Shown here in pieces: positions 16,635 through 28,246 of a DNA stretch of 64,000 nt (positions within the stretch are counted from its first letter, which is position 1; the number at the start of each line of letters is the position of its first letter). The position numbers were made by a program, and so were the translations under genes. The DNA comes from [Eubacterium] hominis (GTDB taxonomy: Bacteria > Bacillota_I > Bacilli_A > Erysipelotrichales > Erysipelotrichaceae), in NCBI GenBank assembly GCA_014337235.1, contig CP060636.1, positions 1,327,385-1,391,384 on the forward strand, in the 5' to 3' direction. The notes beneath the pieces are model-generated. The model was given only the letters and a program-made list of their open reading frames with translations, did no database searches and was not told where the DNA came from.

Positions 16635-17336
16635 ATGGCATATATTGAATTTCGGGATGTAGTAAAAGAATATCATACAGAAGGGGCTTCCATTAAAGCA
16701 TTAGATGGCGCAAATTTTATAGTAGAGAAAGGGGAATTGGCAGTCATATTGGGCGCAAGTGGTGCTGGTAAAACAACAGCATTAAATATATTAGGTGGTA
16801 TGGATAGCGCAAGTAGTGGTCATGTGATTATTGATGGGAAAGATATCACATCATATAAGAAAAAAGAACTGGTATTATATCGTAGGAATGATATTGGATT
16901 TGTATTCCAATTTTATAATTTAGTACCTAATCTGACCGTGTTAGAAAATGTAGAACTTGCGGCGCATACATGTAAAGATTCCTTAAATGCAGTTGACACA
17001 TTAGAAAAAGTTGGTTTAAAAGAGCGCTTGAATAATTTTCCTTCTCAATTATCTGGTGGGGAACAACAACGTGTATCCATTGCACGGGCAATCGCAAAAA
17101 ATCCAAAGCTTTTGTTATGTGATGAACCAACTGGGGCCTTGGATTATGATACAGGAAAACAGATTTTACAGCTGCTACAGGATACTTGTCGAAAAGAAGG
17201 CATGACTGTGATTTTAATCACACATAATTCCGCATTAGCGCCAATGGCTGATCGATTAATAAGATTTAAAAATGGTAAAGTATTGGAAGAAAAGATACAA
17301 AAAAATCCAATACCAATTGCGAAAATTGAGTGGTGA
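16635..17336 (+). CDS. ABC transporter ATP-binding protein, 233 aa
   Basis: A MacB/LolD-type ATPase: Walker [10 protein letters not shown] (40-48), Q-loop FQFYN (91-95), signature LSGGEQQRV (139-147), Walker B LLLCDEP (159-165) and a switch His in LITHN. It energises the FtsX-type permease that starts six bases after its stop codon. Expression is probably under the divergent TetR regulator. Confidence 0.95.
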   Translation: MAYIEFRDVVKEYHTEGASIKALDGANFIVEKGELAVILGASGAGKTTALNILGGMDSASSGHVIIDGKDITSYKKKELVLYRRNDIGFVFQFYNLVPNLTVLENVELAAHTCKDSLNAVDTLEKVGLKERLNNFPSQLSGGEQQRVSIARAIAKNPKLLLCDEPTGALDYDTGKQILQLLQDTCRKEGMTVILITHNSALAPMADRLIRFKNGKVLEEKIQKNPIPIAKIEW

Positions 17337-17342
17337 TTTTAA

Positions 17343-20300
17343 ATGAATAAAGCATATTGGCAAGATATTTGGCGGACAATCGTTAAAAGTAAAAAACGAT
17401 TTATTTCTATTCTGATTATCACGATGCTGGGAGTCACAATGCTCACAGGACTTCGTGCGGGCTGTGTGGATTTACGTAATTCAGCAGATGATTTTTATGA
17501 TAAGCAAAAACTTTATGATATTCAGGTGGTATCTACCTTGGGTTTAGAAGATGAAGATATTTCAGCACTTTCTAATATTGATGAAATTGATCAGATTGTG
17601 GGCAGCTATTCTGAAACACATATATTAGAGGTACAGGATAAAAAACAAAGTATTCAATTGAATGCCATCACAAAATCAGGAATCAATGAACCATATGTTT
17701 TGGATGGAAGTTTACCGCAAAATACGGAAGAAATTGCGGTTAGTGAAAAGTTTTTACGTAATTCAGGTAAAAAGATCGGTGATATCATCACTTTTTCGGA
17801 TGATGATTCTAAATTAAAGTACCAAACATTCACAATCAGTGGCGTGATCTTAGATGCAATGAATATCAGTGTTGATGAAGGAGCAACATCTTTTCGTTCT
17901 ACTTCCAATGTCGATGATACGTTTTATGTACAATTAGATGCATTTGATTATGATGTTTATACATCACTGTATATGACATTAAAAGGCAGCAGGGATTCAA
18001 GAAGTTATAGTGATACATATAAACAAATGGTTCATGAAGTGATGGAAAAGATTGAGAAAAGTATAAAAACAGATCGTGAAAACGCAAGATATCAAAAGGT
18101 TGTAGACGATGCATGGAAACAATATGATAAAAATAAAGATCAGATGGACAATGAATTTTCTAAAGGAGATGAAAAACTGGCATCTGCTCGTGAAGAACTG
18201 GAAAATGGGCGAATACAGTTACAAAAAGGATGGCAGGAGTTACAGGCTAATGAACAACTTCTTCAGGAACAATCCCAAACACTTGATGATGAAATGACAA
18301 ATGCTTACACAAAACTTCAGAATGGTTTCACACAGTTAGATATAGGGAAACAAAAGCTAGATGAGGCAATGAAGCAAGTGCAGGATGGGGAAGTTCAACT
18401 GACAAAGGCAAAAGATGATTTAAAAACACAACAGGATGATACATTGATAAAACTTGATCAAAAACAAAAGGAGATAAAAGCACAGATCATAGATTTGAAA
18501 AGCGCTTTACAAGCTTTATCTACGCAGGAAACTTCTTTATCTACTAGATTACAAAATTGGCCACAGTATGAATGGGAAACATATATTGATGCTGTTCAGC
18601 AAGCATATCAGAAAATAGCGCAACTACAGCTTCAAATACAAGCATTATCCCAACAACAAAGTGATGATGCAAAACAACAAATAGAAGCATTAACGATTAC
18701 CATACAGATGCTACAAGAAACATTATCACAACAATATGAACTTCAACAGCAGCAGTTACTATCTGCATTATCCATACAGATAGAACTAGTGAAGGAGCAA
18801 TTAGAAGCACAATTAAAGGCATTGGATATCACATCATCAGGTTATGAAACACAGAAACAAATAATCGAAAATCAGATACAAGTATTAGAAACATTACCAC
18901 AAGCAACACTTGCTTTAGGCATACAAAAAGGACAAATACAGGCGAATTTACAGGTGATATCAAATCTGGAAACACAGTTGCTTTCACAGAAGGAACAAGC
19001 AGTGGCAGGTTTTTCACAAGGTTTTTCCACAATACAGGAAAAAGAAAAACAGCTACAGGATGGCAAGGAAAAAACACTGGCAGGTTATCAGAAATTATAC
19101 GAAACGCAAAGTTTATTAGAAGATTCCCAGATGAACTTGAAACAGCAGCAGGCACTCGCTATTCAGAAATTAAATAACGCAAAACAACAATTAGAATCAG
19201 GGAAACAACAGCTATTAGAAAGTGAAATACAATTACAAGATGGCGAAAAAGAACTGTCTGTACAACAGCATAATTATGATAAACAAAAAGAAGAAGCACA
19301 GAAAAAGCTTGCGGAAGGAAAGGCCGATATTGAAAAAATAGATAAAGCAACATGGTATGTACAAGACCGTAATGCAATGGATTCTTATACCTCAGTAGAA
19401 AGTGATGCATCTTCTATTGAAACTGTAGGAACAGCTTTTCCTATCATCTTTTTAATCGTCGCAATTTTAATATCTTTAACCACTATTACCCGTATGGTTG
19501 AAGAAGAACGTGGCTTGATTGGAACTTACAAAGCACTCGGTTTTTCTGATATGTCGATTTACAGTAAGTATTTAATATATGCATTCTCTGCCTGTTTCAT
19601 AGGTGGAATTTTAGGAGATGTTTGCGGCTTTTGGCTATTGCCAAAGTTTCTGTTTACAATTTTTCAGGTTCTATATAAAATACCAGAATATCAGATAAGC
19701 TTTGATTTCATATATGGTGTAGGTGGGGTCTTGTTATTTGTTGTTGGTATTATGCTTGCGACAATTATCGCATGTCGATTAGAACTATCACAAATGCCCG
19801 CAGTATTGATGCGACCAAAAGCACCACGTGCTGGTTCAAGGGTGATTTTGGAATATATTCCAATGATATGGAAACGTTTATCTTTCCTGAATAAGGTCAC
19901 TATGCGTAATCTGTTTCGATTTAAAAAACGTATGTTTATGACAATTGGCGGTATTATGGGGTGCACTGCCTTGATTCTATGTGGCTTTGCGATTAAGGAC
20001 TCTGTAAATGAACTTATGCCAGAACAATATGAAAAAATCTATCAATATGATTTTATGAGTGTTGTAGCTAGTGAAGAATATGAATCCATGAAAAAAGAAC
20101 TTGTAGAAGATCAAAATATAAAAGATCTGATTGGTATACATATGGATAATGTGAAAGTAAAATCAAAACAGGATGGTCAGGAAGAAAGTGTTTCTATGAT
20201 GGTCATTCCTAATGGAGAAAGTATAGAAGGATATATTGGCTTAAAGGATACAAATGGTAAAGCTATAGCATTAAATGATGGAATATACATCACTGAAAAT

Positions 20301-21005
20301 GTTTCTACTGTACTTGGTTTTGATAAACATGACCATATTTTTATTCAAAATATGGATTTGATTGAACAGGACGTTGAGGTACAGAAAATCGTACAAAATT
20401 ACCTGGGAAATATGGTCTATATGAATCAGAAAACATATGAATCATTATTTGGAAAGTATGAAGGAAATGGCTATCTAGCACATTTTAAGGATGGATATGA
20501 GAAACAGACACAGTTTGTGGAAACATTCAGTAAGAAAGATCATGTTTTATCTGCTGTGAGTGTAAAAGCATTGCGTGATCAATTCTCTGATGCATTTACG
20601 TTGATCAATGCAGTGGTTTATCTGATTACGTTTATGGCTGCAGGACTTGCCTTTGTGGTATTATTCACACTATCCACAACCAATATATCTGAGCGTGAAA
20701 GAGAACTTGCGACAATTAAAGTACTAGGATTCTTTGATAAAGAAGTACATCTTTATGTTAATAAAGAAACAGTGATATTAACAGGTATTGGTATATTGTG
20801 TGGATTACCACTTGGACGAGTATTAAGTGGCATGTTAACAAGCGCATTAAAAATGCCTTCCATTCATTTCGCAGTAACTGTATATCCAGTGAGCTATTTA
20901 TATGCGGCACTATTATCCTTATGTTTTGCACTGATTGTGAACTTTATGACGAATCGTACCTTGAATCAAATTGACATGGTAGAGGCGTTAAAGAGTATAG
21001 AATAG
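17343..21005 (+). CDS. FtsX-type ABC permease with large extracytoplasmic coiled coil, 1220 aa
   Basis: One membrane segment near the N-terminus (about 18-38) is followed by a MacB-like extracytoplasmic domain and then some 420 residues of Gln-rich coiled coil (about 250-675). FtsX-type membrane segments follow at about 695-720, 745-770 and 800-825, a second extracytoplasmic domain at 880-1065, and three final segments. This is the long Gram-positive form with two FtsX cores in one chain. With the ATPase upstream it forms an exporter or a mechanotransmission pump, most likely for peptides, lipids or antimicrobials. Confidence 0.92.
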   Translation: MNKAYWQDIWRTIVKSKKRFISILIITMLGVTMLTGLRAGCVDLRNSADDFYDKQKLYDIQVVSTLGLEDEDISALSNIDEIDQIVGSYSETHILEVQDKKQSIQLNAITKSGINEPYVLDGSLPQNTEEIAVSEKFLRNSGKKIGDIITFSDDDSKLKYQTFTISGVILDAMNISVDEGATSFRSTSNVDDTFYVQLDAFDYDVYTSLYMTLKGSRDSRSYSDTYKQMVHEVMEKIEKSIKTDRENARYQKVVDDAWKQYDKNKDQMDNEFSKGDEKLASAREELENGRIQLQKGWQELQANEQLLQEQSQTLDDEMTNAYTKLQNGFTQLDIGKQKLDEAMKQVQDGEVQLTKAKDDLKTQQDDTLIKLDQKQKEIKAQIIDLKSALQALSTQETSLSTRLQNWPQYEWETYIDAVQQAYQKIAQLQLQIQALSQQQSDDAKQQIEALTITIQMLQETLSQQYELQQQQLLSALSIQIELVKEQLEAQLKALDITSSGYETQKQIIENQIQVLETLPQATLALGIQKGQIQANLQVISNLETQLLSQKEQAVAGFSQGFSTIQEKEKQLQDGKEKTLAGYQKLYETQSLLEDSQMNLKQQQALAIQKLNNAKQQLESGKQQLLESEIQLQDGEKELSVQQHNYDKQKEEAQKKLAEGKADIEKIDKATWYVQDRNAMDSYTSVESDASSIETVGTAFPIIFLIVAILISLTTITRMVEEERGLIGTYKALGFSDMSIYSKYLIYAFSACFIGGILGDVCGFWLLPKFLFTIFQVLYKIPEYQISFDFIYGVGGVLLFVVGIMLATIIACRLELSQMPAVLMRPKAPRAGSRVILEYIPMIWKRLSFLNKVTMRNLFRFKKRMFMTIGGIMGCTALILCGFAIKDSVNELMPEQYEKIYQYDFMSVVASEEYESMKKELVEDQNIKDLIGIHMDNVKVKSKQDGQEESVSMMVIPNGESIEGYIGLKDTNGKAIALNDGIYITENVSTVLGFDKHDHIFIQNMDLIEQDVEVQKIVQNYLGNMVYMNQKTYESLFGKYEGNGYLAHFKDGYEKQTQFVETFSKKDHVLSAVSVKALRDQFSDAFTLINAVVYLITFMAAGLAFVVLFTLSTTNISERERELATIKVLGFFDKEVHLYVNKETVILTGIGILCGLPLGRVLSGMLTSALKMPSIHFAVTVYPVSYLYAALLSLCFALIVNFMTNRTLNQIDMVEALKSIE

Positions 21006-21074
21006 TAAAAGCAATGCTAGAACTACCTCAAGAAATTCGTTCCGCTGTAATTGAAAAATAAAAAATAATCATAG

Positions 21075-21108
21075 AAAATGGTGTTTGCGAAAGTGAATGC
21101 CATTTTTT
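21075..21108 (+). terminator. Rho-independent terminator
   Basis: AAAATGG (21075-21081) pairs with CCATTTT (21100-21106), with further T after it. It ends the TetR-controlled ABC operon. Confidence 0.7.
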
Positions 21109-21135
21109 AATGCAGGTATGAATAGGATATCTTTG

Positions 21136-21825
21136 TTAATCCCAAAGCTCATGCTCTGCGATGGAACCAATTTGTTGGACAAAATCATCAAACTCTGGAT
21201 TATTTTCCTTTGTATAAATCTGGGATTTATAATTTAAAGGGATATTCTGTAAATAGTCTTTTAAAACATGAATTAATCTGACTTTTAATAAGGTATCCGT
21301 TTCTATTTTTACTTTTGCATATTGTTTGGATTTAACTGCAAGATACTTTTTTATATAATACATAAACTGTGCCATATATAACTTCTTGATTAAAGGATTA
21401 CCTTGAAAATCCACAATGGTTAATTCATCATCAGTATTTTCATCAGAAAGAGAAGAAGAAATGCTGGGAAGTGGTACGGATAGTACCATATTAAAGAAAG
21501 GATTATCAATTACATTCAATTCATCAAATAACCAAACTGCTTCATAAATTGCCGCATATTCACCAGGAAAGGTATAATATGGCTCTCTGTTTAATTCCTC
21601 AATATATTCTACAATGTAATCTATACCAAGATAATTCAATTTTTTAACATCATTTCGATAAACATAAGCAACATAATAATGATCGTTACCACATATAACA
21701 TCTTTTATATCATCTTTTTCACAATAGCCAAAATAAAATACATCTTGATCAGGAAATATAGAAATATCTGGTATTTTTTCCTTATCTAATAATGTTAATG
21801 AATGAAAAAAATCGAATAGATACAT
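21136..21825 (-). CDS. Hypothetical protein, 229 aa
   Basis: AAGGAG lies two bases before ATG 21831 but eight before ATG 21825, so the latter is preferred (MYLFDFFHS...). The protein is soluble, rich in Tyr and acidic residues, with no motif that I recognise. It is a single gene, convergent with the ABC operon. Confidence 0.7.
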   Translation of the reverse strand: MYLFDFFHSLTLLDKEKIPDISIFPDQDVFYFGYCEKDDIKDVICGNDHYYVAYVYRNDVKKLNYLGIDYIVEYIEELNREPYYTFPGEYAAIYEAVWLFDELNVIDNPFFNMVLSVPLPSISSSLSDENTDDELTIVDFQGNPLIKKLYMAQFMYYIKKYLAVKSKQYAKVKIETDTLLKVRLIHVLKDYLQNIPLNYKSQIYTKENNPEFDDFVQQIGSIAEHELWD

Positions 21826-21977
21826 GGTCATTTCTCCTTGCTTTTTTATAAAACTATACATATGATATCACAATACAGTTTGTAAGTATATAGGGTGGTT
21901 CTATTTAAATAGGTCTTGTATAACAAATTACGATTTCATATATTATAATGTATAATTACAAACAAGTAGGTGATACA

Positions 21978-22214
21978 ATGGACTATGGGAAAGTCACGCT
22001 TAACATTGAAAAAATACTAAAAGAAAAAAGTATTAGTAAAAACAGATTATGTAAGGATCTTGATATATTACGTCCTAATTTAAATAGATATTGTCGTAAC
22101 CAATTTCAAAGAATTGACGCTGGTTTGATTTGTAAGTTATGTTATTACTTAAATTGTTCAATTGATGAGTTGATTACATATGAATCACCTCGTAAAGAAA
22201 ATGAAGATAAATAA
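21978..22214 (+). CDS. Small XRE-type regulator, 78 aa
   Basis: A compact Cro/CI helix-turn-helix of the HTH_26 type (KSISKNRLCKDLDILRPNLN, then CKLCYYLNCSIDELITY). The start at ATG 21978 follows TAGGTGAT; the frame is open from 21948. It has its own terminator. No partner gene; the hypothetical gene at 21136 is divergent. Confidence 0.82.
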   Translation: MDYGKVTLNIEKILKEKSISKNRLCKDLDILRPNLNRYCRNQFQRIDAGLICKLCYYLNCSIDELITYESPRKENEDK

Positions 22215-22220
22215 TAAATG

Positions 22221-22245
22221 AGTTGTGTGTAAGCACAGCTTTTTC
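22221..22245 (+). terminator. Rho-independent terminator
   Basis: AGTTGTG (22221-22227) pairs with CACAGCT (22234-22240) with one G-T pair, followed by TTTT. Confidence 0.8.
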
Positions 22246-22303
22246 TTTTCATTAAATGAAACCTATAGTAAAATATAATAAAAGATAGAAGGAGATGTAT
22301 CCA

Positions 22304-23107
22304 ATGGCAATGCAGACACCCGTACTTTCATTATTATTACGTGAAATCAATGTGACAAACAAGAAAGGAAGCTCTTATGATATCGCAAAAGCTTTGATGC
22401 AGCATTATCATGAAATTCCAAGTCTGACAATTCATGAACTGGCAGATACATGTTTTATATCATCAGCTTCACTATCAAGATTTATCAGAATGCTTGGCTT
22501 TGATCATTATACAGAATTTAGAAATGCATGCCAAAAAGAAATTGGAATAGAAGTTGACTATTCAAAAGAAGTATCAAAAGCAAGTATTGATGATATGCGG
22601 CCTATTTTAAAACACTATACTGAGAATATAAAAAATAATATTGATTTTACATTTCAACAGCTTGATTTTAAACAGTTGGAGCGTATTACAAAAAAGATGT
22701 TTGAAGCAAAAGAAATGGCGTTTTTCGGATTAGAATTTGCGACATTGCTCGGTCAGCACTTTCAAGTAAAGATGGCAAGTATGAATAAACTTGTCAGACT
22801 TGGATTAACATATGAGGAACAAAAGGTGATTGCAGCTAATCTTCATGAAGGAGCACTGGTATTTGTGGCTTCATTAGAAGGCGGCTACTTCTATCGTAAT
22901 GATGAAGTCATGGAAATATTAAAGGAAAAACATGTGACGATTGTCGCAATGACAATGAATGAAAATACAAAGCTAATGAAAGATGTAGATGAAATCTTGA
23001 TTTGTAATAAAGAAAACAGCAATACAGAAGGTAGAATTACATTACTATATATGATTGAAATTTTATTAATGTATTATTTTGTAAATTATCAAATGTATAA
23101 TATCTAA
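22304..23107 (+). CDS. RpiR/MurR-family transcriptional regulator, 267 aa
   Basis: The N-terminus has the RpiR helix-turn-helix (SLTIHELADTCFISSASLSRFI at about residues 44-65). The remainder is a sugar-phosphate-binding SIS-like domain (FFGLEFATLLGQHFQVKMAS, VFVASLEGGYF). AAGGAG sets ATG 22304; ATG 22295 touches the site. It sits in front of a beta-glucoside operon and probably senses the phosphorylated sugar and controls it, perhaps through the dyad at 23153-23173. Confidence 0.9.
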   Translation: MAMQTPVLSLLLREINVTNKKGSSYDIAKALMQHYHEIPSLTIHELADTCFISSASLSRFIRMLGFDHYTEFRNACQKEIGIEVDYSKEVSKASIDDMRPILKHYTENIKNNIDFTFQQLDFKQLERITKKMFEAKEMAFFGLEFATLLGQHFQVKMASMNKLVRLGLTYEEQKVIAANLHEGALVFVASLEGGYFYRNDEVMEILKEKHVTIVAMTMNENTKLMKDVDEILICNKENSNTEGRITLLYMIEILLMYYFVNYQMYNI

Positions 23108-23148
23108 AGATGATTAGGCTTTAATAACGGATGCCATCATCTTTTTTT
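23106..23148 (+). terminator. Rho-independent terminator after the RpiR gene
   Basis: AAAGATGAT (23106-23114) pairs with ATCATCTTT (23136-23144), followed by more T. It overlaps the stop codon. Confidence 0.75.
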
Positions 23149-23152
23149 ATGT

Positions 23153-23173
23153 CAGTTTCATTTTTTGAAACTG
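23153..23173. promoter_or_regulatory. Perfect inverted repeat, likely RpiR operator
   Basis: CAGTTTCA (23153-23160) and TGAAACTG (23166-23173) form a perfect 8-bp dyad with five T between. It lies between the RpiR terminator and the 6-phospho-beta-glucosidase gene. RpiR regulators typically bind such TGAAA-type dyads. A hairpin role in RNA is also possible. Confidence 0.45.
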
Positions 23174-23211
23174 GCTGTGTTTTTTTGAAATTGCGCAGGC
23201 CTTTTTGATGA

Positions 23212-24642
<1,431 letters not shown>

Positions 24643-24655
24643 GGAGGAAAAAAAG

Positions 24656-25966
24656 ATGAATAAATTTATGAGTTTTATGGAGAAATACTTAGTACCTTTA
24701 GCCAATAAAGTATCTGGTAATCGTTATTTAAAAACAATCAGTAATGGTTCTATGTCCTTACTTGGCATCATTATGTTAGGATCTTTATTTACAGTTGTTT
24801 CTTCTATTACGTGGGAACCTTATCAAAGCTTCTTAACATCTACAGGGTTAGGAACCTTGTTTGGTTATGTGCCAGACTTCACTATTGATTTATTAGCATT
24901 ATACATGGCTTTTTCTATTGGATATCAGGGTGCAAAAGTATTTGATATCAAAGATAAAGCATTCAACGCAGGTGCTATTTCACTGGTTTGTTTCTTATTA
25001 TTAACACCAATTAACAGTACTGCAGTAGAAGGCTCTACATTCCTTGATATCAGTTATTTAGGCGCAAAAGGTGTATTTGTTGCGTTGATTACTGGTATTA
25101 TTACAGTAAAAATTCTTGCGTTTTTTGTGAAGAAAAATTTTACGATTAAAATGCCAAATGGTGTCCCTAGTATGGTCATGGAATCATTTTCTGCATTGAT
25201 ACCTGCAACTGTCATTGTATTAGTATTTGGATTAATCAAACTAGGCTTTGCGAATACTACATATGAAACAGCCAATAACTTTATTTATACAATGCTACAA
25301 ACACCTATTCAGTCTTTAACTGGAAGTCTACCAGCATTCTTGGTATTGATTTTTATAGCTCAATTGTTATGGTTCTTTGGAGTACATGGCTCCATGACTG
25401 TATTGCCAATTTTATTCCCTGTATTCTTAGGCTATCTTGCGGAAAATACAGCTGCAGTTGAAGCTGGACAGATTGCGCCAAACGCTATTAACTTTGGATT
25501 ATATGACTTAGCATGTCTTGGCGGATGTGGTGCAACAATTGGCTTGGTAATTGTCATGTTCTTTTTCTCAAAAAGTAAGCGATATAAAGCTTTCTCAAAA
25601 CTTGTATTGCCTTGTGGCTTATTCGGTGTCAATGAACCAGTCGTATTTGGTATGCCTTTAATGTTAAATGTCATGATGCTGATTCCATTCTTGATTACAC
25701 CAATTATTATTGTAATCTTAGGATATTTCTTAATTCAGATTCATGTAATTACACCAACCATCGGGGTATTAGGTGCTGGTTCTTTACCACCACTTGTACA
25801 TGGTATCGTACAAGGTAGTTTGTCCTTTGGTATCTATGAATTATTTGCGACTGTTATTTCAATGATGATTTATTTCCCATTCTTCAAGATATTGGATAAA
25901 CAAGCATTTGATGAAGAACAGAATGCTGTAGAAACCGCTGAAGAATCATTCGAGGATTTATTATGA
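24656..25966 (+). CDS. PTS lactose/cellobiose-family IIC permease, 436 aa
   Basis: About ten membrane segments and the family hallmarks WFFGVHG and FGVNEPVVFGMP mark a CelB-type IIC. GAGGAGG sets ATG 24656. It imports and helps phosphorylate a beta-linked sugar at the membrane. No IIA or IIB of the lactose/cellobiose class is encoded nearby, so it must borrow them from another locus. It overlaps the next gene by four bases (ATGA). Confidence 0.93.
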   Translation: MNKFMSFMEKYLVPLANKVSGNRYLKTISNGSMSLLGIIMLGSLFTVVSSITWEPYQSFLTSTGLGTLFGYVPDFTIDLLALYMAFSIGYQGAKVFDIKDKAFNAGAISLVCFLLLTPINSTAVEGSTFLDISYLGAKGVFVALITGIITVKILAFFVKKNFTIKMPNGVPSMVMESFSALIPATVIVLVFGLIKLGFANTTYETANNFIYTMLQTPIQSLTGSLPAFLVLIFIAQLLWFFGVHGSMTVLPILFPVFLGYLAENTAAVEAGQIAPNAINFGLYDLACLGGCGATIGLVIVMFFFSKSKRYKAFSKLVLPCGLFGVNEPVVFGMPLMLNVMMLIPFLITPIIIVILGYFLIQIHVITPTIGVLGAGSLPPLVHGIVQGSLSFGIYELFATVISMMIYFPFFKILDKQAFDEEQNAVETAEESFEDLL

Positions 25967-27252
25967 TAGATATATTTCAGTATCCAGATATCACGTTTCC
26001 AGAAGGTTTCTTATGGGGAGCCACAACAGCTGGACAACAGGTAGAAGGGAACAATTGTTCCTATCACGATGATAAACAATATGCGCCAAAGTTTGCTTAT
26101 GGTGGCGTTCCATATCAAATGGCTGGTAAAGCGTGTAACAGTTATGAACGTTTTGAAGATGATATTCAACTCTTAAAACAAATGCATTTAGGTATCTATC
26201 GTATGTCTATTGAGTGGTGTAGAATAGAACCACAAAAAGGAGTATTTAACGATGAAGCAATACAGCATTATCTGCATATTCTACAACGGTTAAAAGAAGA
26301 AAATATCAAAGTATGTTTAACACTTCATCACGTGTCCCATCCTGTATGGTTCCATGAACAAGAGGCTTTCCATACCATGGATAATATGCCGGATTGGGAA
26401 CGTTATATAGAAAAAGTTGTGCCAATATATAAAGATTATGTAGACTATTGGATTGTGATCAACGAAATGAATATCGTGTTTGAATACAGTGAAGAAGAAA
26501 GAATCAATATGTTGCAATATCATGCACGGGGTTATCATATTATAAAAAAATATAGTAACGCTCCTGTTAGTTCAACATTGTCTTATTCCATGAAAGAACC
26601 ATTTCGTGGAAGATATGATAAAGCAGATTGTGTTATGGCAGACTACATTGATTATGTAGAAAATGAATTCTTCATACATGCGATAAAAACTGGTGAAATC
26701 GTTATGCCATTTCATGATGCAGTCTATGTTCCAGAAGTAAAAGATACTTGTGATTTTTGGGCATTAAATACATATGTTCGCCAGTTTATCAATAGTCGTA
26801 AAAAGGCCTTTCGTTTTGATAATTATCAGGCAACACATTTTCATGCATTATCCAAACCGTTTTTCTCAGAAGAAATCTGTCCGGATATCATGATTGAGAT
26901 GTTGATGCGATTCAAAGATAAACCAATTATGATTACAGAAAATGGTATTGCAGTAGAAGATGATCATATTAGAATTGTATACCTTGCGGCAATGCTTCAG
27001 GCCATGAAACAGGGAATGGATTTAGGTGCGCAGGTGATTGGATATTTACATTGGTCCCTATTAGACAACTGGGAGTGGGGGACCTATCATCCTACATTTG
27101 GTTTAGCAACTGTAGATTCAGAAACATTCGATAGAAAGTTAAAACAAAGTGGTCAATTTTATGGAGATATCGCAAAAAATAATTGTCTTGATCAAAAAAT
27201 TATAAGAACGTACATGGATCATATGCCCACAATAAAAGATACAGTGAAATAA
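25963..27252 (+). CDS. Second GH1 family beta-glucosidase, 429 aa
   Basis: GH1 fold with acid/base Glu168 in INEMN and nucleophile Glu326 in ITENG, and the C-terminal substrate-site WSLLDNWEWG. It is shorter than the first GH1 enzyme (429 against 458), and about 60 residues are missing between the acid/base and nucleophile, so its pocket should differ. The WSLLDNWEWG loop is more typical of enzymes that act on unphosphorylated beta-glucosides than the [10 protein letters not shown] loop of the first GH1, which would let the pair handle different products. ATGA overlap with the IIC gene. Confidence 0.9.
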   Translation: MIDIFQYPDITFPEGFLWGATTAGQQVEGNNCSYHDDKQYAPKFAYGGVPYQMAGKACNSYERFEDDIQLLKQMHLGIYRMSIEWCRIEPQKGVFNDEAIQHYLHILQRLKEENIKVCLTLHHVSHPVWFHEQEAFHTMDNMPDWERYIEKVVPIYKDYVDYWIVINEMNIVFEYSEEERINMLQYHARGYHIIKKYSNAPVSSTLSYSMKEPFRGRYDKADCVMADYIDYVENEFFIHAIKTGEIVMPFHDAVYVPEVKDTCDFWALNTYVRQFINSRKKAFRFDNYQATHFHALSKPFFSEEICPDIMIEMLMRFKDKPIMITENGIAVEDDHIRIVYLAAMLQAMKQGMDLGAQVIGYLHWSLLDNWEWGTYHPTFGLATVDSETFDRKLKQSGQFYGDIAKNNCLDQKIIRTYMDHMPTIKDTVK

Positions 27253-27268
27253 ACTGTATCTTTTTCCT
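27235..27268 (+). terminator. Rho-independent terminator
   Basis: AAAGATACAGT (27235-27245) pairs with ACTGTATCTTT (27253-27263), then TT. An 11-bp stem that overlaps the stop codon and ends the beta-glucoside operon. Confidence 0.92.
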
Positions 27269-27452
27269 TATTAGAATTCAAGACTATTTGCATTCAAAAG
27301 AAAATCATAATATTGATAACAAAAATATTAAAGAAAAATCAATCCTATTGAAAAAAACGTTAATATTAACATAAATTTTCTATAAAACTGTAAAACATAT
27401 CGCTCACATAAAAATAAAATGACAATAGACTAATAAAGAGGAGCTGGTAAAT

Positions 27453-28070
27453 GTGTTGCATTCCTTCTTGTTAGTGACAGCTTTAAGCCTGGATAGTTTT
27501 CTTGCGGCTCTGGCTTATGGCACCAAACATATCAAAATACCTGTGAAAAGCGTAGTTCTGATATCATCCATTGGAGTATTATTTCTATCGGTATCATTGT
27601 ATGCCGCAAAATTTCTTCAACAGTTCATTCCGCATTGGCTGTGTTCTGGAATATCCTTTACAATCTTTTTATGTATTGGACTTAGTTCTATATTTCAGGG
27701 AACCATCAAAAGGATCCTTCGTAAATATAAAAGGAAACAATTAGAATTTGAATATAGTGGCATATCTTTTGTATTAGATGTATACCTTGATGAAACAAAA
27801 GCGGATAGCGATTGTAGTATGTATTTGTCATTAAAAGAAGCTGCCTATCTTGCAGTTGCATTATCAATAGATTCTTTAGTTAGTGGGTTTGCGATGGGAA
27901 TTAGTATTCTTCATCCATTACAAGTATTGATAATTAGTTTTCTGATGGGAGTCTTTGTGATATTACTTGGTTCCTTTTTGGGAAAGCGAATCTTTCATAA
28001 AGCTGATATTGATTTAAGCTGGATTAGTGGTATCTTATTCATTATATTAGCATTCACAAGAATATTATAG
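27453..28070 (+). CDS. YtaF/MntP-like membrane protein, 205 aa
   Basis: Six hydrophobic segments in two homologous halves, each with an acidic signature: LSLDSFLAALAYG (residues 11-23) and LSIDSLVSGFAMG in the second half. This is the design of the MntP manganese exporter and the sporulation protein YtaF. The length and the loop rich in Lys between halves fit YtaF. The start is GTG 27453, after GAGGAG; an ATG at 27451 is in another frame and stops quickly. A 12-base palindrome, GTTAATATTAAC, lies upstream at 27359-27370. Confidence 0.85.
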   Translation: MLHSFLLVTALSLDSFLAALAYGTKHIKIPVKSVVLISSIGVLFLSVSLYAAKFLQQFIPHWLCSGISFTIFLCIGLSSIFQGTIKRILRKYKRKQLEFEYSGISFVLDVYLDETKADSDCSMYLSLKEAAYLAVALSIDSLVSGFAMGISILHPLQVLIISFLMGVFVILLGSFLGKRIFHKADIDLSWISGILFIILAFTRIL

Positions 28071-28115
28071 GTTATGAGATATAGAGCAATCTGTATCTTT
28101 TTTTGATATTCATTG

Positions 28116-28227
28116 GAATAACGTCGCAGATTACGTGTGAAAAATGTAGAAAAACGTCGCAAAACTTGGATAAAAAATATAGAATAACGTCGCAAAAGTG
28201 TTATAATTTATATGGAAAAACGTCGCA
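28116..28227 (+). repeat. Four-unit direct repeat array, 33-bp period
   Basis: A 13-base core GAAWAACGTCGCA occurs at 28116, 28149, 28182 and 28215, each exactly 33 bases after the last. The only variable base alternates T, A, T, A, so units 1+2 and 3+4 look like a doubled 66-bp block. The 20-base spacers differ and are AT-rich. The extended -10 TGTTATAAT (28199-28207) lies in the third spacer, so units 3 and 4 flank the start of transcription of the ATPase gene. The layout is that of an operator array on one face of the helix. Confidence 0.85.
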
Positions 28228-28246
28228 GAGAAAGGATGTGATATAT

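Noticed and set aside
18829-19155. Minus-strand open frames opposite the coiled-coil permease and other long genes
   Set aside because: They are shadows of the strong plus-strand gene, lacking ribosome sites and plausible protein composition.
21014-21061. 15-codon frame MLELPQEIRSAVIEK after the ABC permease
   Set aside because: No ribosome site and very short. It may be a gene relic but cannot be supported.
28116-28227. CRISPR-like appearance of the 33-bp-period array
   Set aside because: The conserved core is only 13 bases, the variable parts are AT-rich and contain a promoter, there are four units, and no cas gene is in the window.
28103-28246. N-terminal extension of the ATPase reading frame through the array (11-residue repeats with TSQ)
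   Set aside because: The 33-bp period keeps the frame open, but the only start is a TTG without ribosome site, and the promoter -10 lies inside this stretch. The ATG at 28247 has a good site.
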